Shown in pieces: positions 43,714 through 52,465 of a stretch of DNA of 64,000 nt. The stretch is from Bacteroidales bacterium (GTDB lineage: Bacteria; Bacteroidota; Bacteroidia; Bacteroidales; UBA4417): positions 1 to 64,000 of the forward strand of contig JADJGZ010000021.1 in assembly GCA_016707785.1 (NCBI GenBank), read 5' to 3'. Numbering within the stretch: position 1 is the stretch's first letter; each line of letters starts with the position of its first letter. Below the pieces are notes generated by a model that saw nothing but the letters and a program-made list of their open reading frames with translations, ran no database searches and was not told where the DNA came from. Position numbers and translations under genes: made by a program.

Positions 43714-46700
43714 ATGACGAGTAAGAACAAATTCCTGACCTGCGACGGTAACTATGCAGCAGCGCATATTGCCTATATGTTTAGTGAAGTAGCAGCAATT
43801 TATCCCATCACGCCTTCATCCACTATGGCTGAATATGTTGATGAATGGTCAGCAAACGGGAAAAAGAATATTTTTGGTGAAACCGTTCGCGTTGTTGAAA
43901 TGCAGAGTGAAGGCGGTGCCTCCGGAGCTGTGCATGGTTCATTACAAGCTGGTGCTTTAACCAGCACTTTCACTGCATCCCAGGGCTTACTATTAATGAT
44001 ACCCAACATGTATAAAATGGCTGGTGAACTATTGCCAGGTGTTTTTCATGTTTCGGCCAGAAGTCTTGCCGCACAAGCCCTTTCAATTTTTGGAGACCAT
44101 AGTGATGTTTATTCTGCACGCCAGACAGGTTTCGCCATGCTGGCAACCGGTAGCGTTCAGGAAATTATGGATATTGCTGGTGTAGCACATCTTGCCTCTA
44201 TTCGTTCAAGGGTTCCTTTCGTGCATTTCTTTGATGGTTTCCGCACCTCTCATGAAATTCAGAAAGTAGAATATCCTTCTACTGAAGACATGGCCAAACT
44301 GATCGATTGGAAATCATTAAAGGCATTCCGCGACAGAGCACTTAATCCGGAACATCCTGTTACCAGGGGCACTGCTCAGAATCCAGACATATATTTCCAA
44401 AGTCGGGAAGCCGCAAATCCTTTTTATATGAAGGTTCCTGATATTGTTGAAGAATATATGCAGGAAATTTCCAAAGCAACCGGTCGCGAGTATCATCCTT
44501 TCACTTATTACGGTGCTAAAGATGCTGAGAATGTGATTGTTGCTATGGGTTCAATCACTGAAACCATTAAGGAAGTTATTGATCATCTGAATGCTAAGGG
44601 AGAAAAATTGGGACTGATCAGCGTTCACCTCTATCGTCCATTCTCTCCAAAATACTTGTTCAATGTAATGCCCAAAGGGGTCAAAAGGATTTGTGTTCTT
44701 GACCGTACCAAGGAACCAGGGGCAACCGGAGATCCACTCTTCCTTGACATCAAGGAAGTATTCTATGAAAGTGAAAATCGCCCAATGATTATTGGCGGTC
44801 GCTATGGCTTAAGTTCGAAAGATACAACTCCAGCCATGATCATCTCCGTTTTCAATAACCTGAAGATGAATGAACCAAAGAATCATTTCACATTAGGGAT
44901 TGTTGATGATGTAACATTTACTTCTTTACCCCAGATGCCTGAAATTGACCTGGCTGATAAAGGAACTTTCCAGGCTAAGTTCTATGGTATTGGTTCTGAT
45001 GGAACTGTTGGAGCTAACAAGAATTCCATTAAAATTATCGGTGATTCCACAGATAAATATGCACAGGCTTATTTCGCATATGATTCAAAGAAATCCGGAG
45101 GGGTTACTACTTCTCACCTTCGTTTCGGAGATCATCCAATTCGTTCACCTTATCTCGTTAATACACCTGACTTTGTAGCTTGTCACGTTCCTGCTTATCT
45201 CACCAGGTACGATTTGCTCAAGGGCCTTAAAAAAGGAGGGACATTCCTTCTGAACAGTATATGGGATGGAGAAGAAACCAAGAACCGACTGCCGGATCAT
45301 ATGAAGAAATACCTGGCAGAAAATGAAATTAACTTCTACATCATTAATGCTACTAAGATTGCTGAAGAAATCGGGCTTGGAAACAGGACCAATACCATTA
45401 CCCAGGCTTCTTTCTTCAAAATTTCCGGTGTGATTCCTTATGAAACAGCGCTTACTGAAATGAAGAATGCTGTTAAGAAATCTTTTGGCCGTAAGGGAGA
45501 AGAAATTGTCAAGATGAATATCGAAGCAATTGAAATGGGAGCTGAAGTAGAAAAGGTTGCCATCCCAGCCGAATGGAAAAATATTAAGGTAGCTGAAACG
45601 AAGGATACCAGGAATATTCCGGACTTCATAAAGAATGTGGTTGAACCTATCAATACAATGAAAGGTGACGACCTGCCTGTTAGCGCTTTCCTCGGACGTG
45701 AAGATGGTACTTTCCCTGCCGGAACTACCGCTTTCGAAAAACGAGGCATCGCTGTCAATGTACCTGAATGGGTTTCAGGTAACTGTATTCAGTGTAATCA
45801 ATGCGCATTTGTTTGTCCTCACGCTGCTATTCGTCCATTCCTGCTTAATGAAGAGGAGTTGAAGGGATTCCCTGCAGATACCGCAACATTAAAAGCTATT
45901 CCAAAGACCTTCGACGGTTTACAGTTCCGTATCCAGGTTAGCCCATTGGATTGCACAGGTTGTGGAAATTGTGCTGATGTTTGTCCTGCCAAGGTTAAAG
46001 CATTAGTAATGAAGCCACTGGATTCCCAGAAACACGAAATCAGTAATTGGGAGTATGTAGCTTCAAATGTAACTTATAAGGATACCATTGCTCCTAAAGA
46101 CCAGAATGTTAAAAATAGTCAGTTTGCCCAGCCTTTATTTGAGTTCTCCGGAGCTTGTGCCGGTTGTGGTGAAACTCCCTATATCAAATTAATCACCCAG
46201 CTTTATGGTGACAGGATGATGGTTGCAAATGCAACAGGTTGTTCTTCCATTTATGGTGGTTCAGCTCCTTCAACTCCTTATACTGTAAATGCGGATGGAT
46301 GTGGTCCGGCCTGGGCTAACTCACTATTTGAAGATAATGCTGAGTACGGACTAGGTATGGCACTTGGTGTTGGTAAACTTCGTACCCGCATTGCTGAACG
46401 AATGAGTAAGATAATTGAAGGCGGCTATAATGAAGAATTGAAGAATGCTTGTCGTGAGTGGATTGAAAACATGGAGAATCCAACCGGTTCAAAAGAAGCC
46501 TCAGCAAAAGTTCTTCCTTTACTGGAGAAGGAAAATGATGATTTATGCAAAGAGATCAGTGCATTGAAACAGTATTTCATCAAGAAATCGGTATGGATGT
46601 TTGGCGGAGATGGTTGGGCCTATGATATTGGTTACGGTGGATTGGATCATGTGCTGGCATCAGGTGAAGATGTAAACGTGCTTGTTCTTGACACTGAAGT

Positions 46701-47247
46701 CTATTCAAATACAGGGGGTCAGGCTTCGAAATCAACTCCGGTAGGAGCTGTTGCGAAGTTTGCTGCTTCAGGCAAGAGAGTTCGTAAAAAAGACCTGGGA
46801 ATGATGGCTATGAGCTATGGTTATGTTTATGTTGCCCAGGTTGCTATGGGAGCCAACCAAACCCAATTCCTTAAAGCTCTGCGTGAAGCCGAAGCTTACC
46901 CGGGACCTTCATTGATCATTGCTTATTCAACCTGTATCAATCATGGTTTGCATGCAGGTATGGATAAAGCTCAGGATCAGCAGGATAAAGCAGTTCAGGC
47001 CGGTTATTGGGCTAATTATCGCTTCAATCCTGCACTGGAAGCTGAAGGAAAGAACCCATTCCAGCTTGATTCAAAAGAACCTGACTTCACAAAGTTCCAG
47101 GAATTCCTCAAATCTGAAGTACGTTATACTTCACTCATGAAGTCATTCCCTGCTCAGGCTATAGAATTATTTGAAGCTGCTGAACAGAATGCAAAATGGA
47201 GGTATAATTCCTATAAACGACTGGCGGAACAGGATTTTTCGAAATAA
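43714..47247 (+). CDS. nifJ: Pyruvate:ferredoxin (flavodoxin) oxidoreductase, single chain
   Basis: A 1177-residue homodimeric-type PFOR converting pyruvate and CoA to acetyl-CoA, CO2 and reduced ferredoxin. Domains in order: the PFOR N-terminal half with YPITPSSTMAEYVDEW, the gamma-like domain, an 8Fe ferredoxin domain with CIQCNQCAFVCP and CTGCGNCADVCP, then the TPP domain with a third cluster cysteine motif CAGCGETPY and GDGWAYDIGYGGLDHVL plus EVYSNTGGQASK. The start at 43714 (MTSKNKFLTCDGNYAA) is chosen over an upstream TTG because the -7 box overlaps the latter. It marks an anaerobic, fermentative metabolism. A terminator follows. Confidence 0.97.
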   Translation: MTSKNKFLTCDGNYAAAHIAYMFSEVAAIYPITPSSTMAEYVDEWSANGKKNIFGETVRVVEMQSEGGASGAVHGSLQAGALTSTFTASQGLLLMIPNMYKMAGELLPGVFHVSARSLAAQALSIFGDHSDVYSARQTGFAMLATGSVQEIMDIAGVAHLASIRSRVPFVHFFDGFRTSHEIQKVEYPSTEDMAKLIDWKSLKAFRDRALNPEHPVTRGTAQNPDIYFQSREAANPFYMKVPDIVEEYMQEISKATGREYHPFTYYGAKDAENVIVAMGSITETIKEVIDHLNAKGEKLGLISVHLYRPFSPKYLFNVMPKGVKRICVLDRTKEPGATGDPLFLDIKEVFYESENRPMIIGGRYGLSSKDTTPAMIISVFNNLKMNEPKNHFTLGIVDDVTFTSLPQMPEIDLADKGTFQAKFYGIGSDGTVGANKNSIKIIGDSTDKYAQAYFAYDSKKSGGVTTSHLRFGDHPIRSPYLVNTPDFVACHVPAYLTRYDLLKGLKKGGTFLLNSIWDGEETKNRLPDHMKKYLAENEINFYIINATKIAEEIGLGNRTNTITQASFFKISGVIPYETALTEMKNAVKKSFGRKGEEIVKMNIEAIEMGAEVEKVAIPAEWKNIKVAETKDTRNIPDFIKNVVEPINTMKGDDLPVSAFLGREDGTFPAGTTAFEKRGIAVNVPEWVSGNCIQCNQCAFVCPHAAIRPFLLNEEELKGFPADTATLKAIPKTFDGLQFRIQVSPLDCTGCGNCADVCPAKVKALVMKPLDSQKHEISNWEYVASNVTYKDTIAPKDQNVKNSQFAQPLFEFSGACAGCGETPYIKLITQLYGDRMMVANATGCSSIYGGSAPSTPYTVNADGCGPAWANSLFEDNAEYGLGMALGVGKLRTRIAERMSKIIEGGYNEELKNACREWIENMENPTGSKEASAKVLPLLEKENDDLCKEISALKQYFIKKSVWMFGGDGWAYDIGYGGLDHVLASGEDVNVLVLDTEVYSNTGGQASKSTPVGAVAKFAASGKRVRKKDLGMMAMSYGYVYVAQVAMGANQTQFLKALREAEAYPGPSLIIAYSTCINHGLHAGMDKAQDQQDKAVQAGYWANYRFNPALEAEGKNPFQLDSKEPDFTKFQEFLKSEVRYTSLMKSFPAQAIELFEAAEQNAKWRYNSYKRLAEQDFSK

Positions 47248-47264
47248 TGTTCGTTAGCTAATGT

Positions 47265-47300
47265 AAAAGCCGGGTCCTTGTTTGGATCCGGTTTTTTTTT
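47265..47300 (+). terminator. Terminator after nifJ
   Basis: CCGGGTCC (47270-47277) pairs with GGATCCGG (47284-47291; one G-T pair), loop of 6, followed by nine Ts. Confidence 0.92.
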
Positions 47301-47498
47301 GAACTTAAATAGAAAATAATCAAATATTATCCGGACGAAAGAGTTATCAGAATCTGGTTATATATTTACACAGACATTCACATATAAATGAATAGTTAAA
47401 CAGATTTTAGATACAAATCCTATATTTACTTCATGGATTCGAACATATCAAACATTTTTATGTTTCAAGCAACTGATTACTAACTTATCAATACAACT

Positions 47499-48227
47499 AT
47501 GAAAACCTTTCAGCGCATTACCCTTTTTAGTTTTTTTGTTTTTTCTGGTTTTTTGCTAACTGCTCAAACCAGCATGCCGGAGATTGTCTTTAAAGAAGAT
47601 CCCCTGACCCATAATATGCATATTGCATCGGATGGCGAATTTCTTTTTACTTGCAATGGTGGAGTAGCTGATAAAGGGCAGGTATCTATTTTCCGTCTTA
47701 ACGGGGAGAAAATCGGCTCCTATTCATTTCCCCTTGATATGCGCAGTATTATGTATAATCCTTCAGATAAGAAGCTTTACATAAGTACCTATGATAAGAA
47801 AATATACAGAATTAATGATGTGAAGATGGGTAGCTATGTGGAAGTGATGACCTTCGAAGACAGGGATGGCCAAAGCACTCCAGCCATTGATGCCAAAGGA
47901 AAGTACTTCTGTTTCTATGAAGATGGAGTGGTTTACATGTATGATATTAAGAAAGGAAAACTCAAGAAAAAAATCTCAGGCTTAAATCTTGCCCCCCATG
48001 CTCCTGATCAAAGTGTCGCCATAGCAATTGATAAAAAGCATATTTATCTCTGGAATTCTTATGAACAGCTAATTTTGGCTTTTGATTTGAAAGGCAAGTA
48101 TATTAAGACATTTAAAGTGAACCAGGGAGACTATATGTTTTCTCTTTCAACGGCTAATGGAATGGTTTGGGTTTCAACCGATGGAAATTATGATGTAGGT
48201 ACATGGTATGGTTATCGCTTTTGGTAG
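47499..48227 (+). CDS. Secreted propeller-like protein of unknown function
   Basis: A 242-residue exported protein with a signal peptide (1-22, ending LLTAQ) and a body of repeating beta units of about 40 residues (IASDGEFLFTCNGG, MYNPSDKKLYISTYDKKIYRI, AIDKKHIYLWNSYEQLILAFDLKGKYI in pieces), consistent with a small or partial beta-propeller of the NHL/WD kind. No sorting domain is present, so it should stay in the periplasm or be released. A TATATTTA box at about 47421 is a weak promoter candidate. Confidence 0.75.
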   Translation: MKTFQRITLFSFFVFSGFLLTAQTSMPEIVFKEDPLTHNMHIASDGEFLFTCNGGVADKGQVSIFRLNGEKIGSYSFPLDMRSIMYNPSDKKLYISTYDKKIYRINDVKMGSYVEVMTFEDRDGQSTPAIDAKGKYFCFYEDGVVYMYDIKKGKLKKKISGLNLAPHAPDQSVAIAIDKKHIYLWNSYEQLILAFDLKGKYIKTFKVNQGDYMFSLSTANGMVWVSTDGNYDVGTWYGYRFW

Positions 48228-48248
48228 CATATTCTATTATAAAAAGAT

Positions 48249-48283
48249 AAGAGGCTGTCTCAAAAATCCTGAGACAGCCTCTT
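48249..48283. terminator. Bidirectional 13-bp perfect hairpin between convergent genes
   Basis: AAGAGGCTGTCTC (48249-48261) and GAGACAGCCTCTT (48271-48283) form a perfect 13-bp stem with a 9-nt loop. It lies between the convergent stop codons of the 47499 gene and sppA and can serve both. No strong U-tract on the plus side (CCATTTAT). Confidence 0.8.
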
Positions 48284-48303
48284 CCATTTATAGCTTTTGA
48301 CTA

Positions 48304-50076
48304 CTATCGAATACTGATATCATAAGGCATCAGGGCTTGTACACCTTTTATCTGGCTCATATTTTTTAGGTATTCCAGGTAGTTATAGGCAGGACCCAGC
48401 TGCTGTTTCATTAGAACAGATGTGTTGTCGCCATTGAAGGCTTCCATGATCCTGGTGAATGGATCTTTCACAAACGGTAGTTCCATGGTCTTATAATCTT
48501 TCAGATTTGCCAGTGTTGCAGCGGCTTTTATTGCGTCATTCAGTCCACCGAATTCATCAATTAATCCAAGCCTTTTTGCATCGGTTCCACTCCATACTCT
48601 ACCCTGACCGATACTGTCAACACCTGCAACATTCATTTTGCGGCCTTCAGCTACATGTGAAATAAAAGTCGAGTAGATATCTTCAATTTCCTTTGTAATG
48701 AACTTCTTTTCATCTTCAGACATGGGCCTGTTTAGTGGAATGTAATCAGCATATGTGTTAGTCTTTACCCCATCGAAGGTGATCCCAAGTTTATTGTTGA
48801 AAAACTTCTGGGTGTTTGGAATGATCCCAAAAACCCCGATTGAGCCCGTAAGGGTAGTAGGGCTGGCATATACTTTAGAAGCACCACAAGCGATATAGTA
48901 TCCTCCGGAAGCAGCCAGGTCGCCCATTGATACTACGACTGGTTTCACCTTTTTTGATAAAGTTACTTCTCTCCAGATGACATCTGAAGCAAGGGCGCTT
49001 CCTCCGGGAGAATTCACTCTCAGGACAATAGCTTTCACTTTATCATCAAGCCTTGCCTTCCTGATTGCTTTAGAGATCCTCTCTGATCCAATGGAGCCTT
49101 CATCGCCTTCCCCAGAGATAATATTTCCGGCGGCATAGATCACAGCAATTTTGTTGGAGGATGAAGAGCCTTCACCTTCATTCATTGGACTATCAGCATA
49201 TTTAGAAAATTTGAGCAGATTGAGATCTTTGATGGAAGCACTTCCAACCCGTCCTTTTAATTCTTCAAGTAGTTCATCCTTATACATAAGTTTGTCCACC
49301 AGTTTAAGCTGAACAGCATCCTGTGGACTCTGGCATAAAAACTTGTCGGCAATTGTATTTAGCTGGTCGGTTCCGATTTTGCGGCTCTCAGAAATCCCTT
49401 TTAGCATTTGGTTCCAGATGGCTGAAACATAGGTAAGTGTCTGCTCTTTGCTTGCATCACTCATCTTATCCAGCATAAAAGGCTCTACAGCGCTCTTGAA
49501 TTTTCCATGACGAATGATTTGAGCTTCAATATCAAGCTTTTCAAGCATTCCCTTGAAGAAGACAACATCACCGGAGAGGCCTTTTAATTCTAAACTTCCT
49601 GCCGGATTCAGGTAAATTTTATCTGAAACACTAGCCAGGTAATATGATTTCTGAGTGTACATTTCAGCATAGCTGACAATGAATTTTCCTGATTTTTTAA
49701 ATTCAATCAGCGCATTACGGATTTCTTCCACCGTAGCCATTCCCGTTGGAATGATGGAAAGGTCCAGGTATATACCTTTAATGTTTGAATCTTTGGATGC
49801 ATTTTGCAGTGCTTCAAGAATGTCATTCAATCCCATTCCTTTTGTGCTGCTCATGGAATTGAAATCGAAAGATGCAAATGGGTTTTCAGGTGCCCTGTCA
49901 GATATCTCATTATCAAGTGCAAGCAGAAGAATCGTATTGTCTTTTACAACAACAGTTTCTTTCTTTGTAAACGAAATGGCTGAAGCAATAATGGCAAAAA
50001 AGAGCAAAAAGGCTACCAGGCTGGCCAAAATGAAACCTAGCATGGAAGCAAAAGTGAATTTAAAGAATTCTCTCAT
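48304..50076 (-). CDS. sppA: Signal peptide peptidase SppA, long form
   Basis: A 590-residue membrane serine protease of the 67K type, with an N-terminal anchor (about residues 8-36) and two tandem ClpP-like S49 domains. The first holds the general-base lysine region (in GLSGDVVFFKGMLEKLDIEAQ and following), the second the nucleophile region MGDLAASGGYYIACGAS with Ser in AASGG, preceded by RVNSPGGSALASD and followed by GSIGVFG. It degrades leftover signal peptides in the inner membrane. The long two-domain form is standard for Bacteroidota. Confidence 0.95.
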   Translation of the reverse strand: MREFFKFTFASMLGFILASLVAFLLFFAIIASAISFTKKETVVVKDNTILLLALDNEISDRAPENPFASFDFNSMSSTKGMGLNDILEALQNASKDSNIKGIYLDLSIIPTGMATVEEIRNALIEFKKSGKFIVSYAEMYTQKSYYLASVSDKIYLNPAGSLELKGLSGDVVFFKGMLEKLDIEAQIIRHGKFKSAVEPFMLDKMSDASKEQTLTYVSAIWNQMLKGISESRKIGTDQLNTIADKFLCQSPQDAVQLKLVDKLMYKDELLEELKGRVGSASIKDLNLLKFSKYADSPMNEGEGSSSSNKIAVIYAAGNIISGEGDEGSIGSERISKAIRKARLDDKVKAIVLRVNSPGGSALASDVIWREVTLSKKVKPVVVSMGDLAASGGYYIACGASKVYASPTTLTGSIGVFGIIPNTQKFFNNKLGITFDGVKTNTYADYIPLNRPMSEDEKKFITKEIEDIYSTFISHVAEGRKMNVAGVDSIGQGRVWSGTDAKRLGLIDEFGGLNDAIKAAATLANLKDYKTMELPFVKDPFTRIMEAFNGDNTSVLMKQQLGPAYNYLEYLKNMSQIKGVQALMPYDISIR

Positions 50077-50201
50077 AGTGTATAGTTTTTAACTTAAGTA
50101 GACGTCATCATCAATACGAAGTTACAAAATCTGGTCGGTATGGTGAAAAAAGAATTTCGGCATTGTTGAAAACTTACACTTCAAAATTCAGCAAGCCACA
50201 A

Positions 50202-50230
50202 TTGACATTTGGATTCAAATTGTACCTTTG
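50202..50230 (+). promoter_or_regulatory. folK promoter (TTG-N18-TACCTTTG)
   Basis: TTG at 50202-50204 and TACCTTTG at 50223-50230, 18 bp apart, close to the consensus spacing of 19. The predicted start is near 50237, leaving a leader of about 10 nt before the ATG at 50246. The box overlaps a possible upstream TTG start at 50228, which is thereby excluded. Confidence 0.6.
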
Positions 50231-50245
50231 GATTTTACGGTCGGG

Positions 50246-50764
50246 ATGTCTAGAGTATTTCTATCCTTAGGGAGTAACAAGGGCGACAGGCTCGGTGCAT
50301 TAGGCAGTGCATTGGGAAAATTGGAGGCACTGGTGGGCAGGGTGATTTCAGTTTCATCTGTTTATGAAACAGAACCGTGGGGGTTTATATCAGACCAGCA
50401 GTTTCTGAATATGGCAGTGGAGATAGAGTCAATCCTTGGCCCTGAGCAATTGCTCGAAGTTTTGCTGAGCATTGAAAAAGAGATGGGCAGGGTAAGGCTA
50501 CAGGGAGGTTATGCCTCCCGATTGATTGATCTCGATATTCTCCTTTATGATGATCAGGTTATTGAAAGAGAATTCATTCAATTACCCCATCCAAGGCTGC
50601 ATATCAGGAAGTTTGTACTGATCCCTTTGGCTGAAATTGCACCCGGGCACTTTCATCCTGTATTGAGAAAGACTATAAGTGAATTAATGCAGGAATGTGA
50701 TGATCAAACACAGGTTACCTGCTTTATGGACCGAAGTCATCCTGAGTTTAAGTTTAAATATTGA
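50246..50764 (+). CDS. folK: 6-hydroxymethyl-7,8-dihydropterin pyrophosphokinase
   Basis: A 172-residue HPPK, which pyrophosphorylates 6-hydroxymethyl-dihydropterin in folate synthesis. Family motifs are VFLSLGSNKGDR at the start, SSVYETEPWGF near 40-50, DLDILLYDD near 93-101, and the signature HPRLHIRKFVLIPLAEIAP near 112-130. The start at 50246 is set by the promoter box overlapping the alternative upstream start. It is followed 50 bp later by a deoxynucleoside kinase gene, a frequent pair in Bacteroidota. Confidence 0.95.
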   Translation: MSRVFLSLGSNKGDRLGALGSALGKLEALVGRVISVSSVYETEPWGFISDQQFLNMAVEIESILGPEQLLEVLLSIEKEMGRVRLQGGYASRLIDLDILLYDDQVIEREFIQLPHPRLHIRKFVLIPLAEIAPGHFHPVLRKTISELMQECDDQTQVTCFMDRSHPEFKFKY

Positions 50765-50814
50765 AGAATTCAGGATTACAAAACAAATATCCTTATCTGT
50801 TTACAACACTTTGA

Positions 50815-51453
50815 ATGAACACACCTTATAAATACATTGCTATTGAAGGGAATATTGGAGCAGGGAAGACTACCTTGTCCACACGGCTTGCAGAGCAATT
50901 TAATGCCAGGTTGATCCTGGAGCAGTTTGAAGATAATTCCTTCCTTCCCAAATTTTATGAGGACCCTGAACGGTATGCTTTTCCACTTGAATTATCTTTC
51001 CTGGCAGATAGATACCAACAATTGAAAAATACCTTGAATGTCCAGGATCTGTTTCATCCTTTTACGGTAGCGGATTACTTCATTCATAAGTCATTGATAT
51101 TTGCCAGGAAAACCCTGAATGACCAGGAGTTTACACTGTATTCAAGGTTGTTTGCAATCATTGATAATGCGTTGCCAAAACCTGATCTGTTAGTTTACTT
51201 GTACCTGAATATCGGAAGGTTACAGGAGAATATAAGGAACAGGGGCAGGAGTTATGAGCAGAATATACAGGATGGTTACCTGCTGAAGATACAGGAAGGT
51301 TATTTTGATTATATACGACAGCAGCAAGGGATGAGGGTTTTACTGATTGATACCAATAATCTTGATTTTGTAGCGAGAAAGTCGGATTATGATCGCTTAC
51401 TGGACTTGATTATGCAGGAGTATCCAATTGGTGTGCATCGCCTGGTTGCATAA
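50815..51453 (+). CDS. Deoxynucleoside kinase
   Basis: A 212-residue P-loop kinase of the deoxyadenosine/deoxyguanosine kinase family, used in nucleoside salvage. The P-loop GNIGAGKTT is at residues 12-20, the LADRYQQLK helix near 64-72 corresponds to the family's DR-containing substrate region, and RNRGRSYEQNIQ near 143-154 is the lid with arginines that close on ATP. Which deoxynucleoside it prefers cannot be read from sequence. Confidence 0.92.
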   Translation: MNTPYKYIAIEGNIGAGKTTLSTRLAEQFNARLILEQFEDNSFLPKFYEDPERYAFPLELSFLADRYQQLKNTLNVQDLFHPFTVADYFIHKSLIFARKTLNDQEFTLYSRLFAIIDNALPKPDLLVYLYLNIGRLQENIRNRGRSYEQNIQDGYLLKIQEGYFDYIRQQQGMRVLLIDTNNLDFVARKSDYDRLLDLIMQEYPIGVHRLVA

Positions 51454-51481
51454 CTGATTAGGTTAACTGATTCTTCTTTTC

Positions 51482-51489
51482 TAAATTTG
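51482..51489 (+). promoter_or_regulatory. Candidate -7 box for the 51536 histidine kinase
   Basis: TAAATTTG matches TAnnTTTG; predicted leader about 40 nt. No TTTG at the -33 position. Confidence 0.4.
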
Positions 51490-51535
51490 TAATCTAATTT
51501 TCAATACATTAAGTAATTAATTTTCAATTCAGTTT

Positions 51536-52465
51536 ATGGAAGGCGTTTCGATTCTCACTTGGATAATGCTCATTGTGTTACTGATTATGGCTATAGCTAT
51601 CTTTATGCTACTTGCCAGATTAAAAAAGCATGATGCTGATTTTCATCGCATTACTACAGAGAATGATAACCTCATTGATGAGCTGGAAAGAGTAAAAAAT
51701 GAACTGCATTTTAATCGTGAAAAAGCCGGTGAATCAGACCGCCTGAAATCTGCTTTTCTATGTAATATGTCCCATGAAATCCGCACACCTCTTCATGCAA
51801 TAATGGGATTTTGCGGATTGATTGCAAATACTGCTATTTCTGACACAGAAAAGGTTAAATATGCGAATGTCATTAATCGTAATGTTGATTCAATGTTAGA
51901 GTTGGTGAATGACATATTTGATATTGCCCAGGTTGAAGCGGGTATTACTCATGTTGAAGATGAACCTGTAAAAGTGAACGATTTGCTGGGTGCGGTTCAA
52001 ACCTGGATCAACCTTGAAAAAGACAATGCAGGAAAGGAATATTTGCAGGTGAAAGTAATGAAGGGCAATAAGGACAATGACTTCTTTATCTATACCGATG
52101 GTTATAAGCTTCGCCGCACCTTGAATAACCTGGCAGCTAATGCATTAAAATACAGTACAGAAGGATTTATAGAAATTGGTTATAGATTCGGATCTGAAAA
52201 TATGGTAGAATTTTTTGTGAAAGATGAAGGAATAGGTTTCTCAAAAGATAAACTGGATATCATTTTTCAACGTTTCCGCCAGTTGGATGAAAGCCAGACA
52301 CGGCAATATGGTGGCCTGGGGTTAGGCTTAACAGTGGCTGATAAGTTTGTCGGACTTCTGGGAGGCACAATGTGGGCTGAAAGTGAACCCGGACAAGGTT
52401 CTACCTTTTGGTTTGCCATACCTTACCGTAAGCACCCATTCCCTGTAAACCAAACAGTTGCTTAA
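51536..52465 (+). CDS. Small membrane sensor histidine kinase
   Basis: A 309-residue kinase with one N-terminal membrane helix (about residues 8-27), a coiled-coil linker (HRITTENDNLIDELERVKNE), and the catalytic core. The H-box is CNMSHEIRTPLHAI (His80), the N-box NLAANALKYS, and the G-boxes KDEGIGFSKDKLD and GLGLGLTVADKFV. There is no extracytoplasmic sensor domain and no receiver, and no response regulator nearby. Its stop codon overlaps the start of the next gene (TAATG). Confidence 0.92.
   Translation: MEGVSILTWIMLIVLLIMAIAIFMLLARLKKHDADFHRITTENDNLIDELERVKNELHFNREKAGESDRLKSAFLCNMSHEIRTPLHAIMGFCGLIANTAISDTEKVKYANVINRNVDSMLELVNDIFDIAQVEAGITHVEDEPVKVNDLLGAVQTWINLEKDNAGKEYLQVKVMKGNKDNDFFIYTDGYKLRRTLNNLAANALKYSTEGFIEIGYRFGSENMVEFFVKDEGIGFSKDKLDIIFQRFRQLDESQTRQYGGLGLGLTVADKFVGLLGGTMWAESEPGQGSTFWFAIPYRKHPFPVNQTVA

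Noticed and set aside
48249..48283. Terminal inverted repeat of a mobile element
   Set aside because: Only one perfect hairpin, between two convergent stop codons, with no target duplication; terminator is the simpler explanation.
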